DNA from: Udeniomyces pyricola
Lineage: Eukaryota; Basidiomycota; Tremellomycetes; Cystofilobasidiales; Mrakiaceae
NCBI GenBank assembly: GCA_039545295.1
Contig: BCIK01000002.1
Location: 878,841 to 942,840 of the forward strand
Length of the DNA: 64,000 nucleotides
Direction: 5' to 3'
This document shows, piece after piece, positions 36,917 to 50,970 of this stretch (position 1 is its first letter; every line of letters starts with the position of its first letter). A model generated the notes under the pieces. It worked only from the letters and a program-made list of their open reading frames with translations, searched no databases and had not been told where the DNA came from. The translations under genes and the position numbers were made by a program.

Positions 36917-38851
36917 CAAGGAAAAGGCCTCATGCATAGATGCCATCCCAAAGTTGACACCACGGATTAAGTCAGAAGGGCAAGAGAAAGAGCACGCTTA
37001 CGGTATACTCCCCGATCCATGGCCTCCTCTCCGTGACTGTCATACGGGCTGCCACCCTCGTCGAGTCTGGTAGTTGCACCACCATCTCTTGCATCACTTC
37101 TCGGTAGGGACCCAGTGCTCGATTGTCTACTACGGCTGCTATCTCCACCAGCCATCGTCCAGGCAGACGGAGGCTTGGTCTTTCTAGGAGTATCGAGCAT
37201 CTCCACTCGACCATGCCCCTCATATGCCTCCCTTCTTCCATCATCCGATCCAAAGGTACTCAAAGGGGACTTCCTCAATATGGGCCGGGCCGCAGTACCA
37301 TACGAGCTACTTCTCGATTTCGCATGCGTTCCAGGTCGACCACCGCTATCCTGGAGTGCCTCCCCAAACTCGTTGACGCTCCCCCTTCTCGACCCGTCGT
37401 CCGTTGTCGAGTACACGGACGAGCCTCGGGAGACCGTCGAGATGGGTCTAGATGTCGCCGCAGGGACGGCGTATTTGGGCCGCTTCAAGGGTCGTTTGGT
37501 AGGTGACATGGTATCGTTGGAGAGGTTGATGGAGGATTCGGAGCCGGAACCGGAGCCGGCATGAGATGGTGAAGTATATGCTAAGTTATCAGAGGCGTAG
37601 GGGAGTCGAGGAGGGCTCTGGGTTTGGAGTTCCAAAAAGTCTGTTGTAGGAGCATGATAGACGAGCGGGGGAGGGAGAAGGTGAACAACAAGTTTCAAAC
37701 AGAATGCTCAAGCGGCTTGTTTCTGGGTACCCGGAGGCCGAGTGCGATGACACTCACCTGGTTTCTCTGCAGAAGGTTGGTTCCAGAACGCACGGAACCG
37801 TCTGTTCGAAAAAGCCGAATGATCTCGGTCAAGTTTAGCCTAGCATCCATGGATTCATCAGCCGGAGCTTGCTTTCAGCGGGATTCACTTACGATCTTCT
37901 TGAACTATATCTCACAACCCAGCCAATAAATAGACCCAGGAGAATCAAACATACTACGTCGGTTGGAAAGTGGCAAACGAAGGGACAAGGGTCGATGAGT
38001 ATATGTCCATCGCGTCGAGTACACGTTACCTGGTAATCTGCAAAATCGCTGACAAACTTACAAACTGATAGGACAGAGACTGCTAACTGCTCAATGTAAA
38101 GACATCAAAGTACAAGGATGGAGTGTCAGCTTGAATCAGTGGGTGGTTGAGGTAGGTTACGACCTCCATCTCGGTCGGGCTCATGAGAGCTGGAAAGAAG
38201 TACAGGGAAAAAGGGGACGTGCGACATAATCGGCTGTTCCATAGTTGGAGCACCTGCGATAGGAAACGTGGATTTGCTCTGTGTGAGCGAATAGTATTTG
38301 GAAGGTGATATGCGTGTGAACAGAATATAAAAATGACTTACGGAAGGCCTTTGTTGTCATATGATTGTCCATCTGGAGGTAAGCAATCACACGGCCGATC
38401 AGAGAGAACGAGCCAAGGAAGAGGTCGAGCGTGAGTGTTGACCGACAGCCAAAGAACGCGATAGGCGAGTGACTGGATTGGAAAATGGTCCTACATGGGT
38501 TGTCGTCCCTGAGAGCAAAGATAATAATAATAATTGAACATCAGGGAAACACATAAGGAAGCCAATGTCAGCATGTCTGGCTGGCATTCAGGTGATCTGA
38601 CTCTCGATCTCAGCCTGACCCCTCTCTCTGAGCACTCGTTTATCCCTCAAGGCAGGGTTCCAACGTGTAACACTCTGTTTGGCCGGTACGCACTCGAGCC
38701 AGCAAGCAGATGTCATCTTGGTCAGGAGAAGCAATACCGCTCTATATCGTCACGCTTAACGACTAATGGGTCGATGGGTTCGGTCGTCAGCGGGGGTCGG
38801 ACGGTACTGTTGATAGCGCGAGCGATTAGGCGGAGATGGTGGATGGCTCAT
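36477..38851 (-). CDS. Single-pass membrane protein, unknown family (N-terminus uncertain)
   Basis: Spliced gene recovered by phase-checking. Supported exons are about 38350-38516, about 38190-38262, 38062-38079 (18 nt), 37893-37953, about 37755-37850, about 37002-37632 and 36477-36613. The product has one membrane helix, LSVLSVLCLILLGLFIGWVV, followed by basic RYSSRR, and a long Ser/Arg-rich cytoplasmic tail (SVYSTTDDGSRRGSVNEFG, RPILRKSPLSTFGSDDG). It ends NDDPFYLAYHAQDNHEDGP with TAG at 36477. The last intron (36614-37001) contains the assembly gap and a pure T/CT tract, so the protein itself is not interrupted. The first exon is unclear; an ATG at 38851 (MSHPPSPPNRSRYQ) is one option. I do not recognise the family. 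Confidence 0.6.
36679..36912. repeat. A-run / GA microsatellite flanking an assembly gap
   Basis: Poly-A tracts, 59 ambiguous bases at 36761-36819, about 57 further A residues, then (GA)n to about 36912. Real length is unknown. On the minus strand this is an intronic CT/T tract. Confidence 0.95.
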
Positions 38852-39701
38852 ACTTTCGACCCTGGGATTGTGAGCGCGTTGGACGTGCCTAGGACGCGAG
38901 GGGTCATTGCTTTCTCACCTGAGCGCGAGAATGATTCGAGAAGAGGGGTGATCCGTGCAAAGTGGAATGTTGCCCCCCTCCCCTAATGTGAGGTATAGTA
39001 GGGAGAGCGAAAGCACGAGTGATCGATTGGAATCCAAACAAAGAGGTCATGGCGCGCTGGCTTGGACGACGCTTTCGCTTTCGCTTGGACGGCTGAGCAT
39101 TCTTGATTCTTGTCGTGCATGACGAGCACGTGTACTCTATCGACTATCCGTCGACCATGTCATCATCATGAGTTGAAGATTTCATATTCCCTCTGCCATC
39201 ATCTATCCAGTGTCATAACAACTACCTTGGATCTTCTTGGAAATCTGCCTCGTTTCTCCCATCCACACTAGTAACAGAATCTCCTAGCGCTTAAAGAATA
39301 TACTCATGATATATATATATATATAACAGCAAGCGGACGCAGCCAGCCGGAATACCAACACTGTCTTTTAAACAAACACTGCTGCGGCAGCTGCTGACTC
39401 ACAACCGATTCATTTATGCGTACTACTTGCTATGTTGACCTTCAGTTTTTGTCTTTTTCTGACTCGCTTTTCTTTTTCTTTTTTTTTCTTTTCCTTTTTT
39501 TCTTTTTGCGTTTGATTCGTTGCTTATTGACGCATCTACAACTATCAGTCCGAGTGAAACGAGCATCATAAGCGATAAACAAGAGTGTACAAAGACCTAA
39601 AATCATACACCTCCCTCCGCACGCAGCGCCCCCCCCCCNCCCCTTCCCCCGCCCCTCCAAGGAAATCAGTCATACATGGTCTCCTTCCAACTTTCTCACA
39701 A
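38852..39701. other. Intergenic region
   Basis: Contains the probable upstream region of the membrane-protein gene and the 3' UTR of the Ser-rich gene. There is an (AT)n run at 39311-39326, a T/C tract at 39445-39510 and a C-run with one ambiguous base at 39629-39652. Confidence 0.45.
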
Positions 39702-42182
39702 CTATGAAGCACCCCATCGTTCTCGACTTAACACGATGCCGGTCCCTGTCTCCTCCGAGTCTCGCTCGAGCTCCAAGTCTCGTAGGCTCTCAGTCGACAG
39801 CCGAGGGCAATCTTGCTGCGATGATGGCTTGTCCGACGAGACGGGAGTGGCTTCATGAGGGAAGGGAATGCTGCTCTCCGCCGTTCGAGCCGGGGTCGAG
39901 TCAGAGGATGCAAGAGAGACGTTGCAAGTCGGAGGAGTCGTTGGAAGAGGAGCCGTGGTGGGATGAGGCGTTGCTTCGGGGGAGACGGCCAAAGGGACGG
40001 TCTGGGTGGACGGTGATTCCAAAGATTGGGACGTCGTCATCGCTTGGAATCCAGAATGAGTTGGGGTGTCGGGGAAGCTGCCAGGAATTGGGGATTTGAG
40101 GTCTTCGTCTTGGCCTGGGGAGGAGATCGATGCAACTTCGTCGAGAGGGTCAAGTTTAGGTTTCATGTCGCCTTCCAACGGTGATGGCGGCTGTGTTGGC
40201 GAAGAACGAGAGGGAGCAGCTGGCTGGTGCGATTGAGCTTGATTGAGGCCCGCCATGAGCTGACTTGTCGTCGAGGACTGGGTCGGGCTAGCATCTTCTG
40301 AGCGCATCGTCTCATCTCCCGCGTCCGTGTCGGGGTCGTCACCACCCGCATCCGAAGCGGAAGCAGTGCTCAACCCCTCAGGGTCTGCCTCGCCCAAGCC
40401 CTCAACCCAACTTTCAATCTTACCCTCGACGTCGACTTCCCTACGGTTCTCGACTTCGGGGAGGAGACTCGGCTCGACCTTTTCGGCCCAACTTTCGACT
40501 TTGGCATCGACCTCCGATTCAGCTCCAACTTCAATCAAAGGCAGCGTCTTTTCCTCGACCAACTCGGCAAGGTGATCCGCTTCAGCGTTTTGGAGCACAG
40601 GGACCGCTTCGGCCGACTCAATGTCGGGCTCGGCCGTTGACGCCAACCGGACCGCAGCGTCGAGTGGATCGTCAGCCTGGTTGGGCTCAGTCGGGGTCGG
40701 AAGTTGGTTCGTGTCGAGTGACAAAGCTTCGAGAGGAGGAAGGTCGAGGTGTCGATCCTCTACTGCTCGAGGTGTAAGTGGAGCATCGACCTGCTCAGGC
40801 ATGGCAGAGAGGTCTGAGACAACCGACCCAGCCTCGACATAGACACTGTTGGCGGGAGATGATGGGTTGTAGAGCGAAGACGTCTCGCTTCGGCCGTCAA
40901 ACTCGGACGGGGCGGCACTAGCCGGCTCGACTATGAGACTGCCAACGGGGGATGATGCTCTCCTGGGCAAGCCAAGATGGGTACTACCCCTCGCACTGAT
41001 GGAAAGAGAGTCATCTCCATCGTCTTCAGCTGCTTGCACCTCCGTGTAAGGTGGTTGCTGAGGTTCAATGTCGTACGAGGACGCCACGCTCGGGTTCGAG
41101 CCGATGGAAGAGGCCACGGAGGCTAATGATGCGACCGAGGTGGAGGAGCCGTGAGCCAAGACAGATGATGGGCGAGAAGTTCCCCTAGAGGATACATCGG
41201 GATGAGTGGCAGATAGCATCGAGGGGGGGAGAGCGTTGGTCGTTTGGAGGAAGGCGGACGAAATTGATGTCGAGGGCGACGAGTTCGATTCGAGGGCTGA
41301 GATGGATTCGCTCGAGCTGCTGCGCCTGGACTCGGTCGAAGACGCGTTCGTTGCAGCGACCAGAGATGGTGGGTTCGTGAGCGTAGTACCACTTGTAGAA
41401 ACTTGTGCTTGGAAAGTCGACGAGGAGCCTTGAGAAGGGACACGGGACCCGCTCGCTGAGCGAAGATGGGACGATACGCCGAATCCTTCCCGGCTGCCGC
41501 TGCGTGGGTGGTGTGACATATGGCATGGGGGGGAGGGGGGGATGCTATCAGCTTGCTGCTCGAGACAAGATGACGACTCGTTCCGCTCTTCCGATTCTTG
41601 TAGACGATTTGGCGATGGTGTGTGCCAGTCTAGGTTATGCTTCGTGCTGTGAGAGCACAAGCGTCGGCATGATACCGATCCATATCTCCTGTGTTGGAAG
41701 AAGCGTACCTGGGGATTCGATTTCCAACCAGCCCTTTTCCTCCCGTCACGGATCCTTCGGACGGCGCTCCGAGACCAAAGGAACTCTTGGGAACGAGGGG
41801 CTTGCCTACAGCCGTGTCATAGCGGGCGATGCGGTCTTTGAGTCGACCACCGCTGCCGGCGGGAGGAGGAGGTGAGGACGATGGATTCTTATTTGAGGAC
41901 GCAGTGCGTGCGTTGAGAGCGGCGAGGCGGTCGGCAAGAGAGGTAGATGAAGCTGGATGAGAGTTTATGTGAAAATCGTTGAGAGGGTGAGTATGAGGTG
42001 GACCCGAGTGTGAGGGTCAGATGAAGCAAGGGACACGAAGGAAAGAAGGAAGAATCGAAGGGGGGGGGGGGCGAACCTAGTGTGGGTATTTCGGGCGGAG
42101 CCCTGAAGCAAGAACGAAAGACATGATGAGGACGTGTGCGAAAGTCAAGAGAGGGATTAGAGGGATGATGAATATCTTACAT
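39702..42182 (-). CDS. Large Ser-rich disordered protein with DRIARYD-type N-terminal motif
   Basis: The reading is: exon 1 ends in AT at 42181-42182; exon 2 is 42077-42102 and supplies the G of ATG, giving MAPPEIPTL; exon 3 starts near 41956 with ASSTSLADRLAALNARTA and GRLKDRIARYD, then VPKSSFGLGAPSEGSV. That block resembles the short DKIAKFE...GSFGLGAP motif of fungal AIM21-type cortical proteins; this is a weak resemblance. The rest (to TAG at 39702) is about 600 residues of Ser/Pro/Glu-rich, low-complexity sequence. It has two related acidic units, KVESWAEKVEPSLLPEVENR and GKIESWVEGLGEADPEGL, and a tail RLSTESLRDLELERD. The intron near 41600-41710 is placed only roughly. Function unknown; an actin or membrane-cortex role would be inference. 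Confidence 0.7.
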
Positions 42183-42892
42183 GGGTTAGGAATGGAATGG
42201 GGATGGGGACGGATGTGGGGGCGGTAATCGAGGATAACACAAGGTCGACGAGAAGCGAGATGTGGATGGCGGCCTCAACTGGAGAGAGCGCACGCGAGCG
42301 TACACAAACTCGGCACTCATGAGACGTGTATTGCATGCGCATTATATATATGTAGTGCATATATATATGTGTGTATGTAGTGCATATATATATATATATG
42401 TATGTAGTGCATATCTATATATATGTGTATGTAGTGCATATGTATATATATGTGTATGTAGTGCATATATATATGTATATATATGTATATATTCGTCACC
42501 CATCTCATCAGCTACGTTACGCACCAGACGCAGTCCTTCGACTGTCGACTTTCATCCATCTCACTTGCCGCTTGTCTCTCGTTTTGCATGTCGTCCGTGC
42601 CAGTGTCTGTCGATCATCTCTTCACGTCGCATGTAGTACATGCAGTCTATTGTTCTACTCCGCGAGGTGCCAACGACGGCTGCTCACTCGCATTGGCAGA
42701 CGTCATGCCGACAACTTGATCCATATACCCATCGCATACATATTCCCAAGCGAATGCATACTCTTTTCAAACAAAACAAAACATAGCATAGAGAAAATCG
42801 AATGACGGTACAACCGAAAGAAGAAGAAAAAAGTGAGACAAGGAGATGCTCGTAAGAAGATCGAAACAGGTCAAGTTTCTGTGAGTGGCTGT
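42183..42892. other. Intergenic region between Ser-rich gene and histone H4
   Basis: Contains the 5' leader of the Ser-rich gene next to 42183, the minisatellite, and the H4 3' flank, which is rich in AAACAAAACAAAACA near 42768-42785. No gene supported. Confidence 0.45.
42346..42490. repeat. AT-rich minisatellite with GTATGTAGTGCATAT core
   Basis: Five to six tandem units of about 26-30 nt, each with TGTAGTGCATAT joined to a variable (TA)n/TGTGTA spacer. Lies upstream of the Ser-rich gene and downstream of histone H4. Confidence 0.9.
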
Positions 42893-44728
<1,836 letters not shown>

Positions 44729-45543
44729 AAAATAAATAAATAAAAATAAATAAAAATAAATCAATCAATCAATAGCCCTCACATCTCCGAGGCGAGCGAG
44801 CTTGATGATGACCCATGAGTTGCATGACATGCGCGACATCTGACGTCTCCGGACCTCTCTCTTTCGCGTTCTCGCCTTGCTTCGACTTGGAATCATCATT
44901 CCGCCGTCCCATCCCTTCTTGGCTTCTGCCGAACCCCCCCTTACTTTTTATTCGTTTTCGACTACCTTCTTTTTCTTGCGATACATGATGTACGCCTCCA
45001 TCTCGATCGCCTGGCTGCCTTGAGACCCATATGCTTCAGACGTCTGTGTGCTCGCAATTCGCTGTTCAACTGCCGATACTGCATGAAACTACATGCATGC
45101 ATGCATGCGCAAGCAGGTCCGAGGGCTTTCTCCCGCAGTACTGTTCCTATACTTGCTTTGTCGTGAGCTGACCTGACCGGACCCCGCCAAAGAGGTGACG
45201 AACCCGTGAGGATATGTGATCTGGCACTATATACGATAGATGATATAGCTACTATATACGTAGATCGACATGTTGTAGTCACTAGAGCCGTTGACCCCTC
45301 GGATACATGAGCGAATGGGTGGTGAATATGAGCTCAGTCGTGAATAATATGGTTAATCAATTCAAGTGACAACGCGATTGCCGGGCCGGATGGCGACAGC
45401 GATCGGAGTCAATTGGAGCTTTCGCTTTCGCCTTTGAGCCAGTCATCGCTTCAGAACGTGTCCCCCATCAACCATCAACCATCATCTCATCATCTCATCA
45501 TCAACCCATCCCCACCCTCAACACACCACTCCCATCCTTCATC
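44729..45543. other. Intergenic region
   Basis: Right after H3 come AAATAAATAAATAAAAATAA-type repeats (44729-44762) that may supply its poly(A) signal. A GCATGCATGCATGC repeat lies at 45091-45107. The peroxiredoxin leader has CATCATCTCATCATC-type repeats at 45480-45505. Confidence 0.5.
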
Positions 45544-46992
45544 ATGCCCACCCTTCGACTTGGCAGCATCGCCCCCGACTTCACCGCCGACACCACCCAG
45601 GGCAAGATCACCTTCAGCTCGTGGAAGGAAGGTTCCTGGGCCGTCCTCTTCTCTCACCCAGATGTAAGTATCTCGTTTTCTCCCATCATAAGCCACCTCC
45701 TTCACCAGGTCACATATCAGCTCAGTGCTCACTCATTTAAACGAATTCGTATCACAGGACTTCACCCCCGTCGTACGTTGACTGCAAATCGTCTTTTCTT
45801 TGGTGCCTCACCCGATCCCGATCGATCGATCGGCTCGGCACACCACGATCTCAACCTGACCAGACGACGATCTAATCTCTTTCTTCGTCCAGTGTACCAC
45901 CGAGCTTGGCGAGGTCAGCAGACTCTTGCCCGAGTTTCAAAAGAGGGGCGTCAAGGGTGAGTCGTTCTTCTGGGAGGCAGATCTTGCTTTCCATCTCGGG
46001 CAGCCATCCCATTGATATATATATATTTGGACTTAATATACTGACTGATTCAATTGGGCCTCCCAATTCAGTCATTGGCTTGAGTGCCAACGACATTGCC
46101 TCCCACGACGCTTGGATCAAGGACATCAATGAGATCTCTGGGACCGAGCTCTCCGTCAGTCTGCCTGTGGAATCGGTCCGGCTCTTCTGCTCGACCTCGA
46201 CGAGCCTCACCCTGATCACACATCGTTTTATCTTTGGCTTACAGTTCCCCATCATCGGAGACAAGGACCGCAAGATTGCGACTGACTACGATATGCTCGA
46301 TGCTCTCGACAAGACCAATGTCGACAAGGTAAGTTGTCCCTCCCATATATCTTGCGTGAAATGGGTTGGGACTCGGAGACGCGTTTCTGTAAACCTGATC
46401 ACGTTTGTTTCGTTGGTCCAATAGCTCGGCATCCCCTTCACCGTCCGAACGGTCTTCGTCATCGATCCTAAGAACGTCATCCGACTGCTGCTTTCTTACC
46501 CCGCATGTGCGTTTGGTTCGAAGTGTGACGCATCTTCGGACTCTCCTACGTTCGATCCGCCATTAGGCATCAAAGGCTGACCGGAGAGTGTTTTCCCATC
46601 CCGCATGCTCTCTTACAGCTACTGGTCGACAGTTTGACGAGATCCTGAGAGTTATTGACTCTCTTCAGCTCGGAGACAAGGTACTGTTCTTCCCTTTCTC
46701 TTCGGACCGGTCCATTGTGATGCCTTTGTGGTCCACCGCGCTCATCCAAAGCTCCAAGTGATTTTGTATTGACATTGTACTCATCTCTTTCTGCTTTTAC
46801 CCCCCCCCCCTTCTACTCCAGCACCGGATCACCACCCCTGTCAACTGGAAGCGAGGCGACCCTGTGATTGTTCACCCTTCCGTCCAGGGCGAAGAAGTCG
46901 AGAAGCTCTTCCCCGGCCACAAGGTCGTCAAGCCATACCTCCGATTCACCTCGGAGCAACAGGCCAAGGAAATTGCTGGCGTCGACGCTTAA
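45544..46992 (+). CDS. 1-Cys peroxiredoxin (PRX6/Prx1 type)
   Basis: Thiol peroxidase that reduces hydrogen peroxide, organic peroxides or peroxynitrite. Eight exons (45544-45663, 45758-45772, 45893-45956, 46072-46154, 46245-46328, 46425-46506, 46619-46680, 46822-46992) sum to 681 nt, or 226 residues, typical of the PRX6 subfamily. The active site DFTPVCTTELG carries the peroxidatic Cys at residue 46, the only cysteine in the protein, so it is a true 1-Cys enzyme. GLSANDIASHDAW, FPIIGDKDRKIA, RTVFVIDPKNVIRLLLSYPA and TPVNWKRGDPVIVHPSV are family blocks. The microexon 45758-45772 encodes exactly DFTPV. No targeting presequence, so cytosolic. Convergent with the downstream permease. Confidence 0.96.
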
Positions 46993-47670
46993 CTAGGAGG
47001 ATGAAGACCTAGTCAAACTTTTTTTTGTCCACTCCCACCCGCACAAACGCGTAAAAAAAGGAAGACCCTACATTGTAGTCGAGTCGCTACGTTCCGCAGG
47101 CCGTTGTATATTCATGTGATCGTTTTCTTCATCTTTTCGTTCTTGCACCACTGGAGAACACGTCAAGGATCTTCCAGGTGAATAGACTGCGATCAAGACA
47201 ACTACATGAATCGTCGGCACGAATAGTACGATGTCTCCTCGCTGTTCTCAAGCCCCGATAATCAATTACTACAAGGTAGAGGTGCATTGTATGCATGCAC
47301 TCGGCCATGAGAACTATGTGGGTGGAAAGGAAAGTCGAGAGGGGATGAGATCGATCAAAAGATCGCGTACACCGATATAAAAGAGTCAAAAAGAAACAAG
47401 TGGGCACGTTCAGAAAAGCAGTATTACAGGAGACATCGGTCAAAAAGCACAAGAGCAGAAAGTGACAAAACAAAAACAAAAAAAAACACCGAGGCCCATG
47501 TCGCGCCGGGATACAACCAAAAGAGAAATCGCAGAGCAAAGAACGGAAGAAAATAGTAAGAGGACGAGAGGCTTCATACCGACAAGCGGTGGGTTACAAA
47601 GAAGATCGAAAAAGCGCAACGAAAAAAAAAAAACCTCGAGGCGTGTGAGAGATGAGAACAGGAGATCCGT
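46993..47670. other. Convergent intergenic region
   Basis: 3' UTRs of the peroxiredoxin and DAL5-like genes. Short A-runs at 47479-47486 and 47622-47632. No gene supported. Confidence 0.5.
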
Positions 47671-50600
47671 TTAAAGGGTATATTTGAAGCCTGGGCGACC
47701 CTCGATGACCTATGTCGGAACAACAATTCAAAATTAGTAACAAGTACATGAGAACAACAACCCGTGGGGTTCGGGCATGATGAGCCAGGGTCCATCTAGG
47801 ACTTCAGCTGGTCTACGATCCTTCCATCACGTGAGTAAAAAGCAGACGTACTTTCTCTCCGGCGTCGACCTTTTTGTTAGCCGAACGCATGTAAGCCATC
47901 AGGACGAGACTCATGAGCACCGTCAAGATTTGGAAGCCGACGGTGACAAGGATACCAGGTCGGTAAGTGGGAGCGTCCTGTGAAGCGAGTAAGGGAGTGA
48001 GAATGGGTTACCACTTCTGAGGATGCCGATGACTCGAGCTGACACAGGACGATACCTTTTGAGCAAAGACAGTCGTCGCAAGAATACCACCGATGCCACC
48101 GAAACTGATGAGGGCAGCAGCTGATACGGATCGTTTGGAGCTACCGATGATGGAGCTGGATGATGTGAGAGTCGAGATGTCATCAGCGAGTGAAATGGCA
48201 CTATTTACCGAGAGAAAGGAAGACAAATACTGACTTCTGGGACCAAGTGAGGGACGCTGGCACATTTGCCATCGCTCCAATGAGCGCGAGGAACACGCCA
48301 AAGTAACTGATACCAGAGATTTTATTAGCTCAAAGCAGGGACAGCGAATCCACTAGCGAGACGGCAGCTCACCGAACACCAGACTTGGGGTGATAAGCCA
48401 AGATGAGACAGCCAGTCATACAAACGAGGGCCATAAAGATGACCATCGGGCCTCGCATCTTGTACTTATCCGAGATCCAGGCAGAGAGGAAGACGAGAGG
48501 TGCAGCAACTACATAAGGAGGTGCGACAAGAATTTGGGAGTCACGGACTGAGAAGCCCATGCCAGCCAAGATCTGAGGCAGGAAGTAGGCGATGGCGTAG
48601 GATGGGAGAGTGCCCTGTAGTCAGAAGAAGACGGGTCATAAACAGAACAACAGGTGTCAGTATCGAGGAAGTAACCAGGAATGCAAACCAAGTAGAGCGG
48701 TGCAACTAACACTGAGGAACATGAGCGAAAAGGTCCAAATCTTGATATCCTTGACATGCGACACGAAAAGGGGCCACGTGAGAGGCTCGTACTCGGCGTC
48801 TCCTCGATCTTTCTGAATACGAGCGAGGACTAGTGTGGTTTGTTCGGGTCGGAGGAACGTGGCCTGGAGATAATTGCGATTTTAGAAACAAACAAAGTCA
48901 GTCGAGTGCTCAGATAAACAGGCCAACCCAGTGAAGATGTCTGACTCGCACGCACCTTATCGGGGAAATCAACGACGAGGAAGAAAGCCATGATGCCGAG
49001 AGCACAGGTAATGATTCCCTCAACGATGAAGATCTACGCAATGTGAGAGCATCGTGATTTGATGTCATCGAGGTTAGAATCCGATTATTTCACTCTCTTC
49101 ATGCTTCTCGGTCACGACTCACCCATCGCCAGCCTGCGATACCTGCCGTGCCTCCGATGAGTGTGAGTCCATAGCCAATGATGGCCGAGAATCCTGGCGA
49201 AGCCCACGCAAAAAAAAAGTATAAAAAAAAAGTATTCATCAACATGGAAGCCTTTTCTACAGAGAGCCAGCTGAGAAGTGGAGCTTTGCTATGCGCATCC
49301 ACCGTTGAGGAATATGTCCGTGACTCACCCGCAACGAGGTTACTCAAAACGTAGAAGAATGACATGCGTTTTCCCTAGACATGGTGACGGTCGAGAAGGA
49401 TGTAGAGGATATATATATGAGAGATGTGTATCTTCCATTTACCCGGATGCGAAGGTAAGAGCGAGGGTAGGACAGGCAGGACATACCGTCTCGAATCGGG
49501 TGTACCAAGCTGGATGGAGAAGAAACAAACATTGTAAGCTACAGAAGCCGAAATGGTATGAGTCTGAAGTGCACTGCGGCCGAGCTTACATGAAATGACG
49601 AATGCACACGCCTGTAACAATATGATGGCAGAACAGAGGATTGAGGCAGTCAGTGTCCCGCAAGCGGCAACTCATACCCTTAGTCGTAATCACCGCTCAC
49701 AGGGAAGAAACCTGCATGGCAACACAAGAGAGCAGAACGTAAGTATGTCAGATCAACATAAACATGTATCAGACACTTCATACACTAAGCTGAGTTATGC
49801 AATGCACGTCAACGTACCAGCCTCAAGCGCTCCCAAAAGGAATCGGCAGACGAAGAGGTCGGTCCAGGTCTTGGTGAAGCCCATGCCAATCATGACCGAG
49901 CCCCAGGCGACGGTGATGAAGGTGAGCCATCGAGCAGCTCCCAGTTTACGGAGAGCAATGTTGGAAGGGAGCTATGGACAATAAGCCATGGCCCATCAGC
50001 TGAGCGGTCGGACAATCCAGGCCTGTTGAATCGATGTGCAAGGTCATACCTCGAGAATGATGTATCTGGATGGTAGACAAAGCGAGAGCATGTAGATATG
50101 TAGCTCCGTGGGTGAGTCAATTAAACGTCAATTAGTGGATCTTGATACCGAGCACATCCACTTACGGGACAAAGAAGATGAGTGAGATGATCGAGTATCG
50201 CTCTTTGATGTTCAGCTTCAGAGCCACTCCCACTACAGGAATCGAAGACGTTGACATGGAGTGGCAAAGGAAAAATGAGATTAAAGCCTCGGAGATAGGA
50301 ACAGAACGGGAACGGGAGTGGGATTTTGGGGGCAAAGAATCAAGTTGTGAACATGAAATAAGACGCACTGCCGGCCGCCCGAGCAAGGGAGATGTTGGTT
50401 CGGTCTGAAGGAAAGTACGAGAGACCAAGAGTTAGACCAGACACGACGAACGACTTTCCCAGCCTTTGCATAAAGATTACTCACCGATGAGAGCGATAGC
50501 TAGTGCAGGGGGTGATGGGGAAGCCAAGCAAAGTCATGAGGCAAGAGCGAGTCGAGGAACGATTAGCCTGTGAGAGTTTCTACTCGTCGGCGTTTGGCCG

Positions 50601-50970
50601 GACCGCTTGCCGTCCAGTGTCGGCCCATGCACACCATCATGACGAAGATTATGAGCATACCATAAAGACCTCCAAGAACAGGCAACAACCTTCGATCAAT
50701 CCTCTTCCTGCATGACCGAATAGCAGAGTGATCAGTCGGAAGGCTTGATTCGGACGAGGCCGGTGGTGATTGATTGATTGATCTCTTTGGACCGGACGGA
50801 CGCCGAGATGGGACTCTCGCCACCTCGCCGCAGTAGTGGACGACTTACATCGTAGCCTTCTCCAGTACGGGATCGATTGCTTGATGCTCGAGGACATTGC
50901 CCTTTTCGATGGTGTCGACATTGTCAAGGTGCTCAAGGTGCTGGATATCGACCTTTTTGTCTGATTCCAT
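47671..50970 (-). CDS. DAL5-type MFS permease (anion:cation symporter, allantoate/nicotinate family)
   Basis: Plasma-membrane carrier of the ACS family, whose fungal members import allantoate, nicotinate, pantothenate or similar carboxylates. Many short exons. The start is the ATG at 50970 (MESDKKVDIQHLEHLDNVD), then RKIDRRLLPVLGGLYGMLII for helix 1. Later blocks are LNIKERYSIISLIFFVPY, LPSNIALRKLGAARWLTFIT, WTDLFVCRFLLGALEAG, RMSFFYVLSNLVAG, IIGYGLTLIGGTAGIAGWRW, FIVEGIITCALGIMAFFLV, DFPDKATFLRPEQ, SYAIAYFLPQILAGMGFSV and FLSAWISDKYKMRGPMVI. The tail ends EKVIEGRPGFKYTL. RWIFIVEG and DFP are hallmarks of the family. Substrate cannot be assigned. Confidence 0.92.

Noticed and set aside
36665..37073. 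Lys/Arg-Glu repeat ORFs across the assembly gap
   Set aside because: They are translations of the poly-A/GA tract and N bases, not genes.
38534..38986. 150-residue plus-strand open frame
   Set aside because: No family resemblance; it overlaps the probable 5' region of the minus-strand membrane-protein gene.
42346..42490. Regularly repeated units that could be mistaken for a CRISPR array
   Set aside because: Units are AT microsatellite-like with no unique spacers, and the host is a eukaryote.
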